A stretch of 64,000 nucleotides of DNA from JAYKGU01 sp035285585 (GTDB lineage: Bacteria; Cyanobacteriota; Cyanobacteriia; CAKZMO01): the NCBI GenBank assembly GCA_035285585.1, contig JAYKGU010000213.1, positions 26,023 through 90,022 of the forward strand, read 5' to 3'. This document shows, in pieces, positions 53,005 to 61,627 of this stretch. Below the pieces are notes generated by a model that was given only the letters and a program-made list of their open reading frames with translations, made no database searches and was not told the DNA's origin. Made by a program: the position numbers and the translations under genes. Each line of letters opens with the position of its first letter. The stretch's first letter is position 1.

Positions 53005-53098
53005 TTAAGTGCTCAAGCACAATTAATTACATTTCTTGAGGGTGTGTGCCCTCGGCGGGGGCGCATCCCTCCAGGAAAATATTTCGTTCAACTACTTA
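53005..53098. mobile_element. Repeat family C copy 1
   Basis: Left end TTAAGTGCTCAAGCACAATT, right end AACTACTTA, with a purine/pyrimidine-rich stem in between. About 570 bases away a homologous copy occurs at 53582-53676. Confidence 0.78.
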
Positions 53099-53121
53099 GA
53101 CTCAGACAGATTAGACTCAGA

Positions 53122-53213
53122 TAAGTAGGTCAGCACAATTAAATTCAGGTTAGAAAACCGGGGGAGCGCTCCCCCGGTTTTCTAACCTTCGTCTTTCAAT
53201 GCAGTTCTACTTA
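53122..53213. mobile_element. Repeat family A copy 3, invading the glutaredoxin-like gene's 3' end
   Basis: Best-formed copy: TAAGTAGGTCAGCACAATTA at the left, a perfect GGTTAGAAAACCGGGGGAGC palindrome at the centre and TGCAGTTCTACTTA at the right. Its right 32 bases overlap the coding region ending at 53182. Confidence 0.92.
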
Positions 53214-53481
53214 GATATTTTTGCAGCAGTTTCTCTAGCTGCTGCACCGAAGCACGGGGCGACAGGCGCGGTAAGCGAACGGCTTGTCCGGTTGTTTCTC
53301 CATCTACCGTTGGCTCGGCAACCAGTACCGGAATTTCATACTGATAAGCATTAAACCAGTCGGCATTTGTGGTGATATCGCGCACTTCCAGCTCAAATTT
53401 CGGCTCGCGAACCTGATCGAGCTTTTCGTGTAATCCCTCGCACAGGTGACACCCTGGTTTGCTAAACAAAATCAGCCGCAT
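53182..53481 (-). CDS. Glutaredoxin-like thiol protein (CxxC)
   Basis: 99 residues from ATG 53481, which has GAGG before it; an in-frame ATG at 53508 would add nine. The thioredoxin-fold start MRLILFSKPGCHLC carries the redox CxxC. A later YEIPVLVAE segment gives the cis-Pro loop. It is of the DUF836/glutaredoxin 2 type, likely using thiols to reduce disulfides; its partner is unknown. The C-terminal about ten residues (SRTALKDEG) are translated from the family A repeat, so the original C terminus may have been changed by insertion. Confidence 0.85.
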   Translation of the reverse strand: MRLILFSKPGCHLCEGLHEKLDQVREPKFELEVRDITTNADWFNAYQYEIPVLVAEPTVDGETTGQAVRLPRLSPRASVQQLEKLLQKYLSRTALKDEG

Positions 53482-53581
53482 CTCAGTACCTCGTAACACT
53501 TTCTCCATAATATTTGTCGCTCGACAGGAGTTAGCATGGAGACTAGACTGGAATATTATTTTGAATCCGACAATACATCAA

Positions 53582-53676
53582 TAAGTGCTTGAGCAATTTT
53601 GATCACATTTCTTGGGGGTATACCCCCGTGCGAGGGGCGCACCCCCAAGAAAATAATTTTGCTTAACTGCTTACTT
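53582..53676. mobile_element. Repeat family C copy 2, upstream of ilvB
   Basis: TAAGTGCTTGAGCAATTTTG at the left and AACTGCTTACTTA at the right, with a stem around GGGGGTATACCCCC. It ends about 42 bases before the ilvB ATG, so the ilvB promoter or leader must include or adjoin it. Confidence 0.78.
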
Positions 53677-53718
53677 AAAAACCAAAACTATCGCAATCTT
53701 GTAATTCGCCAGACCATC

Positions 53719-55665
53719 ATGCGTGACGTTCTCTCTGTTTCCCCAACCTCCAACCCATCCACCAGCGCTGCTGAGCCACAAGTAGCGAATCCTGCTGCCG
53801 ATGCAACCTCGGTATCGGCTCCCTTAAGTTTGTCTCCTAGTCCCAAAAGCCCGGTGCGGGCCACGGGGGCGTTTGCGCTGATTGACAGCCTCAGACTGCA
53901 TGGCGTCACCCACATTTTTGGCTACCCTGGTGGGGCCATTCTCCCAATCTACGACGAACTCTACCGCGCCGAAGCTGCCGGTTTCATGCAGCACATCCTG
54001 GTGCGCCACGAACAGGGTGCAGCCCACGCCGCCGATGGTTATGCTCGTGCCACTGGGAAGGTGGGCGTTTGTTTTGGCACCTCTGGGCCAGGGGCAACCA
54101 ACCTGGTGACCGGCATTGCCACCGCCCAGATGGACTCAATTCCCATGGTGGTGATTACGGGGCAGGTGCCAAGCCACGCCATTGGTAGCGACGCGTTTCA
54201 GGAAACCGATATTTTTGGCATTACCCTGCCCATCGTCAAGCATTCCTACGTGGTGCGCGATCCCCACGACATGGCCCGCATTGTGGCCGAAGCTTTCTAC
54301 ATCGCCCAAACCGGACGCCCCGGTCCCGTGCTGATCGATGTCCCCAAAGACATTGGGGTGGCCGCCTGCGACTACGTGCCAGTGGAGCCAGGAACCATCA
54401 AACTTCCGGGATACCGCCCAACTGTTAAAGGCAATCCCCGCCAGCTCATTCAGGCCCTCAAGCTGATCCGTGAAGCCCGACGTCCGCTCCTATACGTGGG
54501 GGGCGGGGCTATCACCTCTGGTGCCCATGGCGAAATTCGCTTGCTGGCCGAGCGCTACAGCATTCCCGTGACCACGACCCTGATGGGGAAAGGGTCGTTT
54601 GACGAACACCATCCGCTGTCGGTGGGGATGCTGGGGATGCACGGCACCGCCTACGCCAACTATGCAGTGAGTGAGTGCGATTTGCTCATTGCGGTGGGGG
54701 CACGGTTTGATGATCGCGTCACAGGCAAGCTAGACGAGTTTGCTTCACGGGCTAAGGTGATCCACATTGACATTGACCCGGCGGAGGTGGGTAAAAATCG
54801 CGCCCCCGACGTGCCAATTGTCGGGGATGTGCGCAAGGTGCTGAGCGATCTGCTCAACCGTGATGCAGAGCAGGGCTTTACGGTCAATCCTTACCAGACG
54901 CGGGAGTGGTTGGCTCGCATCGATCGCTGGCGGCGCGACTACCCGCTGACGGTGCCCACCTACCCAGATGTGATCTCGCCCCAGGAGGTCATTAATGAAC
55001 TGGGACGGCAGGCCCCCGACGCCTTCTACACGACCGACGTGGGGCAACACCAGATGTGGGCCGCCCAGTTCCTCAAAAACGGGCCGCGCCGCTGGATTTC
55101 CAGTGCTGGTCTGGGAACCATGGGCTACGGCATGCCTGCGGCCATGGGGGTGAAGGTGGCCGTCCCTGACCACGAGGTCATCTGCATCAGCGGTGACGCC
55201 AGCTTCCAGATGAATCTGCAGGAGCTGGGCACGCTCGCCCAATATGGCATTAATGTCAAAACCGTGATCATCAATAACGGCTGGCAGGGCATGGTGCGCC
55301 AGTGGCAGCAAGCCTTTTACGAAGAGCGCTATTCCTCGTCCAACATGGAAGTGGGGATGCCTGATTTTGTGATGCTGGCCCAGGCGTTTGGGGTGAAGGG
55401 CATGCTGGTTCAGTCGCGGGAAGACCTGTCAGAGGCGATCGCCGAGATGCTCACCCACAACGGCCCTGTGCTCATGGATGTGCGGGTGAAGCGCGACGAA
55501 AACTGCTACCCGATGGTGGCCCCCGGCAAGAGCAACGCCCAGATGCTGGGCTTGCCCGAACGTCCGCAGGCAAACCAGGCTCCCGAAATCGTTACCTGCG
55601 GCACCTGCGCGGCAGAAACCAGCTCCCAGAGCAACTTCTGCCCCAACTGCGGCACCAAACTGTAG
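53719..55665 (+). CDS. ilvB: Acetolactate synthase large subunit with C-terminal zinc ribbon
   Basis: 648 residues from ATG 53719 (MRDVLSVSPTSNP); the open frame runs upstream through a repeat element and is not used. ThDP-enzyme features: HEQGAAHAADGYARATGKVG with the catalytic Glu, GATNLVTGIATAQMDS, and a GDASFQMNLQELGTLAQYGI cofactor motif. It makes acetolactate for valine and leucine. After the usual end of the enzyme (about residue 610) are four cysteines at 627, 630, 641 and 644 (CGTC, then CPNCGTKL), a small zinc-ribbon pattern. No ilvN gene is adjacent. I am unsure how widespread the ribbon is in cyanobacterial homologues. Confidence 0.95.
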   Translation: MRDVLSVSPTSNPSTSAAEPQVANPAADATSVSAPLSLSPSPKSPVRATGAFALIDSLRLHGVTHIFGYPGGAILPIYDELYRAEAAGFMQHILVRHEQGAAHAADGYARATGKVGVCFGTSGPGATNLVTGIATAQMDSIPMVVITGQVPSHAIGSDAFQETDIFGITLPIVKHSYVVRDPHDMARIVAEAFYIAQTGRPGPVLIDVPKDIGVAACDYVPVEPGTIKLPGYRPTVKGNPRQLIQALKLIREARRPLLYVGGGAITSGAHGEIRLLAERYSIPVTTTLMGKGSFDEHHPLSVGMLGMHGTAYANYAVSECDLLIAVGARFDDRVTGKLDEFASRAKVIHIDIDPAEVGKNRAPDVPIVGDVRKVLSDLLNRDAEQGFTVNPYQTREWLARIDRWRRDYPLTVPTYPDVISPQEVINELGRQAPDAFYTTDVGQHQMWAAQFLKNGPRRWISSAGLGTMGYGMPAAMGVKVAVPDHEVICISGDASFQMNLQELGTLAQYGINVKTVIINNGWQGMVRQWQQAFYEERYSSSNMEVGMPDFVMLAQAFGVKGMLVQSREDLSEAIAEMLTHNGPVLMDVRVKRDENCYPMVAPGKSNAQMLGLPERPQANQAPEIVTCGTCAAETSSQSNFCPNCGTKL

Positions 55666-55707
55666 TTTGATACCGGCAACTGGGAAGAAATCGCCCTCCG
55701 GCAAGAG

Positions 55708-55802
55708 TATGGCGTTACGCTTTCGCGTTAGGACATTCAAGAGGTGTGGAACCCCCGCGACGCGGGGGTTCCACACTCAAACCTTAGCCCGTAGGGCTAT
55801 AC
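55708..55802. repeat. Repeat family B copy 2 with 16-bp perfect hairpin
   Basis: Almost identical to 47888-47982; the centre base of the hairpin differs. It sits between the convergent ends of ilvB and the CCB gene, which suggests a bidirectional terminator. Confidence 0.93.
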
Positions 55803-55803
55803 A

Positions 55804-56445
55804 TCAAATCTGGGTGAGGGTGTCGGCCAGCTTATCGGCGATGCCCGCAATCCAAACTTCGTCCTGCTTGGTGTAGCTGCGCGGGGCGTTGGCTCCCAAA
55901 ATCATTGCCCCCCGATCGCCCATAGGTTGACAGATGACGCCCTGGGTATTTTCCGGCAGGTAGTCAAACTCCACTCGCCCTGGATAGAGGCTGAGGTTGA
56001 CCAGGTAAACGGGGGTTTGCTTGGTGAGCACCCGCTGGAGAATAGCCCCTGGTTTGATCTCGCGTGCTGGCCCCAGAATGCCGCGTCTTAGCAGGACGCG
56101 ATCGCCCTGCCAGACCACCACCGACTTGGTCACCGTATTGGTCAGCAGCAGGTGAGAAGCCCAGGCCAGCTCGGTTTTTACCCGGTCGGGTAGATCTGCG
56201 GCCAGCTCAAACCCTTCCTCCCCAACCAGATCTACTGCTTCCGGTAGGCGGGGCTGCACCTGCTGCCAGAGCAGGCCGGTGAGAATCAGCACAGCACTGA
56301 TGATCACCCCGACGGCGTCGGAGCGGGCTTGGGAGGGAGCAATCTCCGGCGTCAGGAGCCGGTTCGCCATCAGTAAAGTACCGGCGATCGCCCCGACTAC
56401 AATGGGCAATCGCCGCAAAACTACATTTGTGTCTGATCGGGTCAC
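55804..56445 (-). CDS. Cofactor assembly of complex C subunit B (CCB) family protein
   Basis: 213 residues. Two hydrophobic segments at about 12-30 and 43-62 place the N terminus in the membrane; the rest is soluble. It resembles the CCB2/CCB4-type proteins that in plants and algae attach the c-type heme ci to cytochrome b6; this family is shared by cyanobacteria and chloroplasts. The recognition is by overall pattern (a short N-terminal membrane pair, then LPEAVDLVGEEGFELAADLP and a GAF-like region). The product would act at the thylakoid membrane. Confidence 0.72.
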   Translation of the reverse strand: MTRSDTNVVLRRLPIVVGAIAGTLLMANRLLTPEIAPSQARSDAVGVIISAVLILTGLLWQQVQPRLPEAVDLVGEEGFELAADLPDRVKTELAWASHLLLTNTVTKSVVVWQGDRVLLRRGILGPAREIKPGAILQRVLTKQTPVYLVNLSLYPGRVEFDYLPENTQGVICQPMGDRGAMILGANAPRSYTKQDEVWIAGIADKLADTLTQI

Positions 56446-56542
56446 GACTGGATGGGTTTTGAACTACGCTAAGTGACAGAAGGGATCGGTTATCCCGGAT
56501 ACTGGTTGATGCTAATTTTAACGGTTTCCAGCGGAGGCAACT

Positions 56543-57871
56543 GTGTTTGAGTTAATCAGCGCATGGCTCCTGTCCCTGTGGCCCGCGTCTTCTTCGGATT
56601 TGCAGGAGCTGCGCTCAGCCAGGTTGGCTACCTGGATCGGCCAATCCCAGGTGGAGGAACTGATACAGCCCAAGTATCGACCTGATCCTGTGGCAGTGGG
56701 TCTGGTGGAACAATATCTGGCGGGGCTAAATATTCAGGGGGTGCGTCCAGCCGATCAGGGGATCTGGTTTCAGTCAGGGCGTGAAGTGCTGGCCAAGAAC
56801 CAGGGAACAACGCCCCTGCCCGCTGCCTCCCTGACAAAAATTGCCACTACCCTTGTAGCCCTAAATTACTGGGGCGGGGATCACCAGTTTGTCACCACGA
56901 TCGGGATGACTGGCCCCATTCAAGATGGCGTTTTGAAAGGGGATCTGGTGATTCAGGGCGGCGGTGATCCGCTATTTATTTGGGAAGAGGCGATCGCCCT
57001 GGGCAATGCCCTCGAACAGGCAGGCATCACCGCCATAGAAGGGGATTTACTGATCGCGGGCGACTTTGCCATGAACTATGAAGCCGACCCCCTGATTGCG
57101 GGTACGCTGCTCCGGCGTGCTCTTCACAGCGACCTGTGGCCCGAGGAAGCCCGTGAGCAACATGCAGAGATGCCCCCCAATACGCCCTATCCCCAAATCC
57201 TCATCGATGGGTTTGTCCAGCCCATCTCGAGAAATGAGCTAGCCGCCCTGACCGTCGCCCCCCTGCTGGAGCATCAATCCCTGCCCCTGGCGCAGATACT
57301 CAAGCTGATGAATATCTACAGCAATAACTTTATGGCAGATGCCCTAGCTGAGGCCATGGGTGGGGGAACCTATGTATCGATGCAAGCGGCCCGACTGGCC
57401 AATGTGCCGCCCGAGGAGGTGCAACTGGTGAATGGTTCTGGACTAGGGGTGGAAAATCGGCTTTCTGCACGAGCCGTTTGTGCTATGCTGACGGCCCTCC
57501 ACGCCCAACTGGCCACCACTGGCCTGACGGTTGCCGATCTGTTTCCCATCGCCGGACTGGACACGGGTACCCTGGAGGGGCGCGCGCTTCCCCGTGATGC
57601 TGCGGTCAAGACAGGCACCCTGGCGGACGTGAGCGCCCTGGCGGGGGTGTTTGCCACAGGCGATCGCGACCTTGTTTGGTTTGCCATTATTAACCGGGGG
57701 CTAGACCTGGATGGCCTGCGCGACCAGCAGGACGCACTGCTACAATCGCTCACCCAGGTGTGGTCTGTTGCCCAGACCCGCCCCCTGGAACTGACGCCCA
57801 GGCAATCGGCGATCGCCGTCTACGATCAGCTAGGCGCACCTGACCGGAATCGACTAATGGTGAGTTTTTAG
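56543..57871 (+). CDS. D-alanyl-D-alanine carboxypeptidase, PBP4/S13 type
   Basis: 442 residues from a GTG with GGAGG five bases before it. Penicillin-binding motifs are complete: SxxK as Ser96-Lys99 (ASLTKIATT), SxN at Ser260 (YSNNFMAD) and KTG at Lys356 (KTGTLADVS). The N terminus has a short hydrophobic segment for export. It trims or cross-cuts peptidoglycan stem peptides in the periplasm. The region between the first two motifs is shorter than in E. coli DacB, as in other cyanobacterial members. A heptamer repeat array follows. Confidence 0.92.
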   Translation: MFELISAWLLSLWPASSSDLQELRSARLATWIGQSQVEELIQPKYRPDPVAVGLVEQYLAGLNIQGVRPADQGIWFQSGREVLAKNQGTTPLPAASLTKIATTLVALNYWGGDHQFVTTIGMTGPIQDGVLKGDLVIQGGGDPLFIWEEAIALGNALEQAGITAIEGDLLIAGDFAMNYEADPLIAGTLLRRALHSDLWPEEAREQHAEMPPNTPYPQILIDGFVQPISRNELAALTVAPLLEHQSLPLAQILKLMNIYSNNFMADALAEAMGGGTYVSMQAARLANVPPEEVQLVNGSGLGVENRLSARAVCAMLTALHAQLATTGLTVADLFPIAGLDTGTLEGRALPRDAAVKTGTLADVSALAGVFATGDRDLVWFAIINRGLDLDGLRDQQDALLQSLTQVWSVAQTRPLELTPRQSAIAVYDQLGAPDRNRLMVSF

Positions 57872-57901
57872 CGAAGGGCTTTGAGTAAAGGGGGTGACGC
57901 T

Positions 57902-58035
57902 GAGTGGAAGGCAGAAGGCAGAAGGCAGAAGGCAGAAGGTAGAAGGCAGAAGGTAGAAGGCAGAAGGTAGAAGGTAGAAGGTAGAAGGTAGAAGGTGGAA
58001 GGTGGAAGGCAGAAGGTGGAAGGCAGAAGGCAGAA
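57902..58035. repeat. STRR heptamer array (GGCAGAA/GGTAGAA)
   Basis: About nineteen copies of a seven-base unit, alternating GGCAGAA, GGTAGAA and GGTGGAA. Cyanobacterial STRR arrays are a known class; copy number probably varies between strains. Confidence 0.93.
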
Positions 58036-58052
58036 CTCAAAACTTAGAACTC

Positions 58053-58146
58053 AGGTGATTTTCATGAAAGACGATACCGCCTGTAGGGTGCCGTTAGCGG
58101 AGCGTAACGCACCGTGAGCTGGTAATTTCATTTCAAGAAATCACCT
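58053..58146. mobile_element. Repeat family F copy 1 (AGGTGATTT ends)
   Basis: AGGTGATTT at 58053 is inverted as AAATCACCT ending 58146. The interior (CCGCCTGTAGGG, GCGTAACGCACCGTG, GCTGGTAATTTCAT) is shared with 63667-63756. Confidence 0.85.
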
Positions 58147-58163
58147 CAAAACTCAGAACTAAT

Positions 58164-58252
58164 TAAGTAGGTCAGCACAATTAAATTCATGTTAGAAAAC
58201 CGAGGGAGCGCCCCGGTTTTCTAACCTTCTTTTTTCAATACAGTTCTACTTA
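58164..58252. mobile_element. Repeat family A copy 4
   Basis: TAAGTAGGTCAGCACAATTA at the left, GTTAGAAAACCGAGGGAGCG palindrome centre, CAGTTCTACTTA at the right. It ends 35 bases before the pentapeptide-repeat gene and so lies in its 5' region. Confidence 0.9.
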
Positions 58253-58287
58253 AACCTCTTCTCCTAAAAATCATCCCGGTAAAATCT

Positions 58288-59292
58288 ATGACAGTGGCGT
58301 GGACACTAGACAAACGAGACATTCGAGCATTTACCATTCTGGGCATTTTCTTTAGTCTGCTGGTGGCGATCGCGGCCCTGCTGATTTCCAACCGTACGGC
58401 TAAAGCCGAGCGCATTAACCAGCTTCTGACTACCCAGGTTTGCCCTCGCTGTGAGCTTGACTGGGTTAACCTGCAGGCTGCCGATCTGCCGGATGCCAAC
58501 CTCGAACAGGCCAGCCTCCGCAATGCCAACCTGACCAGTACCAACCTCAGTGGCACGACCCTGACCCGCTCGGTCTTGAGTGGCACTAACCTGACCGACG
58601 CCAATCTCCATCAGGCTGACCTGGGCAACGCGGTCCTCAGCGGAGCTACCCTCACCAGCGCGATCCTCATCGAAGCCAGTTTACGAGGCGCTTATCTGGG
58701 GGATGCGGTGCTGGAAAATGCGGTGCTGGATAGCGCCATCCTGGGGGATGCGATTCTAATTCGCACCGACCTCAGGGATGCCTACCTGCTGAATACCGAT
58801 TTGCGGCGGGCTGACCTCGCTAGCGCCAATTTGAGCCGCGCGCATCTGGGAAACGCTAACCTGGTGCGGGCCAATTTGGCGGAGGCCGACCTGGGCAGTG
58901 CCGACCTGGTCGAAGCCGATCTGCGCTGGGCAGACCTGCGGCGGGCTGACCTCAACAACGCCAATTTGACCAGGGCGAACCTGGTGGATGCCAACCTCAC
59001 CAATGCCAATCTCTCTAAGGCCGATCTGTCCAGCGCGAACCTGGTGCGAACCTTCGCGCGGGAGGCCGATCTGACGGGTGCGTCCCTGCGCAACGCTGAT
59101 TTGAGCAACTCCATTTTTACGAAAGCCAATCTGCAGCAGGTAGATCTGCGGGGGGCGATCCTCACCAACGCCAACTTCCGCAGGGCTAACCTGACGGGGG
59201 CTAACCTCACTGACGTTGACCTGAATCAGGCCCACCTCTGTGGGACAACCCTGCCCAACGGTACGGTGGTTAACCGCGACTGTGCCGAATAA
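58288..59292 (+). CDS. Pentapeptide-repeat protein with N-terminal membrane helix
   Basis: 334 residues. A helix at about 14-36 (FTILGIFFSLLVAIAALLIS) anchors it; a CPRCELDW motif follows. From about residue 58 to 325 the sequence is an A(D/N)LxX pentapeptide repeat (ANLEQASLRNANLTSTNLSG and on), which folds as a right-handed quadrilateral helix of about thirteen turns. Such proteins are abundant in cyanobacteria and usually have no known activity. A short tail with one Cys follows. The 5' region contains a repeat element. Confidence 0.92.
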   Translation: MTVAWTLDKRDIRAFTILGIFFSLLVAIAALLISNRTAKAERINQLLTTQVCPRCELDWVNLQAADLPDANLEQASLRNANLTSTNLSGTTLTRSVLSGTNLTDANLHQADLGNAVLSGATLTSAILIEASLRGAYLGDAVLENAVLDSAILGDAILIRTDLRDAYLLNTDLRRADLASANLSRAHLGNANLVRANLAEADLGSADLVEADLRWADLRRADLNNANLTRANLVDANLTNANLSKADLSSANLVRTFAREADLTGASLRNADLSNSIFTKANLQQVDLRGAILTNANFRRANLTGANLTDVDLNQAHLCGTTLPNGTVVNRDCAE

Positions 59293-59343
59293 TTGGGCGA
59301 TCGCTCTTCCCCCCGATAGATTCCCCAGGGCACACGATTGGTC

Positions 59344-60303
59344 ATGCTAACCTCAGCAGCGTCGAAAGCAATGGTTCCGGTCATCGTGTTTGGCAGCATC
59401 AATATGGATTTAGTTGCCCGCACCCCCCGGCTACCCCAGCCCGGGGAGACGGTGGTGGGGTACCAGTTTGCCTCCCTTCCGGGGGGGAAAGGGGCCAATC
59501 AAGCAGTGGCGGCGGCTCGGTTGGGCGCGCCGACCTGTATGGTGGGCTGCGTGGGGGGCGATCGCTTTGGCCATGACTTGCTTTCAGGTCTCAGGGCGGC
59601 GGGGGTCAACTGCGATCGCGTCCGCATCGATCCGTCCACCTCATCGGGGGTGGCGATTATCGAAGTGGATGACCAGGCCGAGAATCATATTGTGATTATT
59701 CCCGGAGCCAATGGCACCCTCGGAATGGAGGATGTGGGGCGCTTACCCATTGAGCCATCCCGCCAGGGAGAATTTCCTGGCTACCTGCTGCTCCAGCTTG
59801 AAATTCCGCTAACTGCCGTGGTGGCAGCGGCCCAAACGGCCCACCGCCAGGGAGCCAAAGTCATCCTCGACCCTGCTCCCGCCCAGCCCCTGCCCAGTGA
59901 GATGTATAGCTGGGTCGATATCCTAACCCCTAACCAGGTGGAGGCGGCCCAGCTTGTTGGGTTTCCCGTCCATCACCCCGATGCGGCAAAACGCGCTGCC
60001 GCCATTCTGCAAGAGCGGGGCAGCCAGACCGTGATCATCAAAATGGGAAAGAAAGGAGCATACTGTACGGCCCCATCTGGGGAATTTTGGATTCCTGCTT
60101 TTTCAGTCACAGCGGTGGATACGGTGGCCGCTGGCGATGCCTTTAACGGAGGACTGGCAGCGGCCCTGGTAAAAGGATTATCGTTGAGGCAAGCCGTGGT
60201 CGAGGCGACAGCGGTGGCCGCTCTATCGGTGACCCAGCCAGGAGCACAGGTGTCCATGCCCAGTGCACAGGCCCTCCAGAATTTCCTTGCCCAAAACTTG
60301 TAG
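59344..60303 (+). CDS. rbsK: Ribokinase (PfkB family)
   Basis: About 320 residues. PfkB features: VFGSINMDLVARTPRLPQPG, LPGGKGANQAVAAARLGA near the N terminus, and the catalytic DTVAAGDAFNGGLAAAL near the C terminus, with Asp as base. It phosphorylates ribose (or a related sugar or nucleoside) at O5. ATG at 59344 is chosen; ATG 59371 or TTG 59338 are possible. No sugar transporter genes are adjacent, so the exact substrate is inferred from overall similarity to RbsK. Confidence 0.9.
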   Translation: MLTSAASKAMVPVIVFGSINMDLVARTPRLPQPGETVVGYQFASLPGGKGANQAVAAARLGAPTCMVGCVGGDRFGHDLLSGLRAAGVNCDRVRIDPSTSSGVAIIEVDDQAENHIVIIPGANGTLGMEDVGRLPIEPSRQGEFPGYLLLQLEIPLTAVVAAAQTAHRQGAKVILDPAPAQPLPSEMYSWVDILTPNQVEAAQLVGFPVHHPDAAKRAAAILQERGSQTVIIKMGKKGAYCTAPSGEFWIPAFSVTAVDTVAAGDAFNGGLAAALVKGLSLRQAVVEATAVAALSVTQPGAQVSMPSAQALQNFLAQNL

Positions 60304-60493
60304 GCAATCGGGTTCCGTCGTATGGTTTGAATGTTTGGACACTTTCCCGCCCATTCTCAGGTCACTACAACGTAGTCGGCTCCGTTGTACAGCTCACTCG
60401 TCTGCCCCCGTTGATGATTGCCCAGAAATCTAATTCGTGATTCGACCCGCTGACATTGTTCTCATCTATACTCAATCCTACTGACACGTACCC

Positions 60494-60844
60494 ATGCTAA
60501 AAGTTTTTCAACCCAAAGAATTTCTTACCGAAGTCAATGCCTTCGAGATCCGCAACTGGGTTCAGGAGAGCCTGAGTGCTGGGGCAACCCACCTGCTGGT
60601 CGATCTACAAAGCGTGAAATTCATTAACAGCAGCGGCCTGGGAGCATTGGCCGTTGCTCTTAAAATCGTTCGGGAGGCAGGCGGTCAGTTTGCCCTCTGC
60701 AATCTGAACGACCAGGCGCGCATGACCTTAGAAATTTCGGGGATGGATCAGGCGATCGCCATTTACGACAGCCGTGAAGATTTTGAGGCAGCAGTGCCCG
60801 CTGTCCTGCAGCCCGAACCTCTGGCTGCATCCGGCGAGTACTAA
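60494..60844 (+). CDS. STAS-domain anti-sigma factor antagonist-type protein
   Basis: 116 residues forming one STAS domain (about 5-105): FEIRNWVQ at the start, and the phosphorylatable serine region VKFINSSGLGALAVALKIV. It belongs to the SpoIIAA/RsbV class regulated by serine phosphorylation. No partner kinase, phosphatase or sigma-factor gene is adjacent. A terminator-like palindrome follows at 60884. Confidence 0.92.
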   Translation: MLKVFQPKEFLTEVNAFEIRNWVQESLSAGATHLLVDLQSVKFINSSGLGALAVALKIVREAGGQFALCNLNDQARMTLEISGMDQAIAIYDSREDFEAAVPAVLQPEPLAASGEY

Positions 60845-60883
60845 GGAATGGGCGGACACCTGCTGTTGCTGGCTCACGCTTTT

Positions 60884-60916
60884 GGGGGCGAATAGCCATT
60901 CGCCCCTACTGTTTTT
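60884..60916 (+). terminator. Terminator after STAS gene
   Basis: GGGGGCGAAT, a four-base loop, then ATTCGCCCC and TACTGTTTTT. It lies between convergent genes and belongs to the same sort of palindrome as 41612 and 49354. Confidence 0.8.
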
Positions 60917-61036
60917 GATGATGGGTGTAACAACTTAGGGTAGTGGTGGGGCTGAACGCCCTACCGCCACGTTTATTTCGCGCCGCTTTGAATCCGCAAC
61001 CCCAATTGCGGCACCAATTGTGGCATCGATGGTGGG

Positions 61037-61627
61037 TTAGATGGTGGATTGGTCGGGGGCGAGAAATTTGGGGGTCGGCTGAGCGGCAGTTTTGTCGGTT
61101 TGGGCGATCGCCCACTTGCGATAGTCAGCCAGAAGCTGGTACATAAGTCGCTGCTTAATGGTGATTAACACGCTATTCAGCAAGCTGTTTCCTGTTTTCT
61201 CGACGATGGGCCGGGGAGTCATCTGAAGCGGCAGCGGCAGCTCAACCTGAACGGTTAAGTCGGCTTTGCCGATTAGATGGGTTTTCTGGTTGATCACCTT
61301 GGGAATTAGCCGACCCGCCAGATCCAGGTGGAAGCGGCGATTGATGTACTCAACCCCTCGAATTTCGCAGCCCACCGATTTCAGGTGAATGGTACCGTTG
61401 GATTCAGCCCAGATGCGCATGTCAACGGTGGGTTGAATGCTGAGCATCAAAAACCGGAGCGATCGCATCTTGAGGCGAAAAACTTCAGGACTGAGCTGCT
61501 CGGTGCGGCTGGGGTCAACCAAGGCTCCAATGAGGCGATGGGGTTGGCGGAGATAGTGCTGGATGGGAACGGGCTGCTCGGGAACGATAATGTCAACCGA
61601 TTGGGAAGCGGTAAATTTGGAAGTCAT
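61037..61627 (-). CDS. DUF1997 family protein
   Basis: 196 residues of a single alpha/beta-type domain without signal peptide, resembling the cyanobacterial and plant DUF1997 family (VFRLKMRSLRFLMLSIQPTV, then GIHLKSVGCEIRGVEY-like segment TIHLKSVGCEIRGVEY). Function is not known to me. The family is often seen as a lipid- or ligand-binding-like beta fold, but that is inference. Convergent with the STAS gene. Confidence 0.82.
   Translation of the reverse strand: MTSKFTASQSVDIIVPEQPVPIQHYLRQPHRLIGALVDPSRTEQLSPEVFRLKMRSLRFLMLSIQPTVDMRIWAESNGTIHLKSVGCEIRGVEYINRRFHLDLAGRLIPKVINQKTHLIGKADLTVQVELPLPLQMTPRPIVEKTGNSLLNSVLITIKQRLMYQLLADYRKWAIAQTDKTAAQPTPKFLAPDQSTI

Larger units (their letters stand above)
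57872..58287. other. 416-base gene-free stretch of stacked repeats
   Basis: In order: heptamer array 57902-58035, family F element 58053-58146 and family A element 58164-58252. No gene. Confidence 0.7.

Noticed and set aside
53599..53718. N-terminal extension of acetolactate synthase
   Set aside because: The extra 40 codons run through repeat family C copy 2 and are not like the enzyme; the ATG at 53719 gives a normal start.
57902..58035. CRISPR array
   Set aside because: Units are seven bases in direct tandem with no spacers; this is an STRR array.
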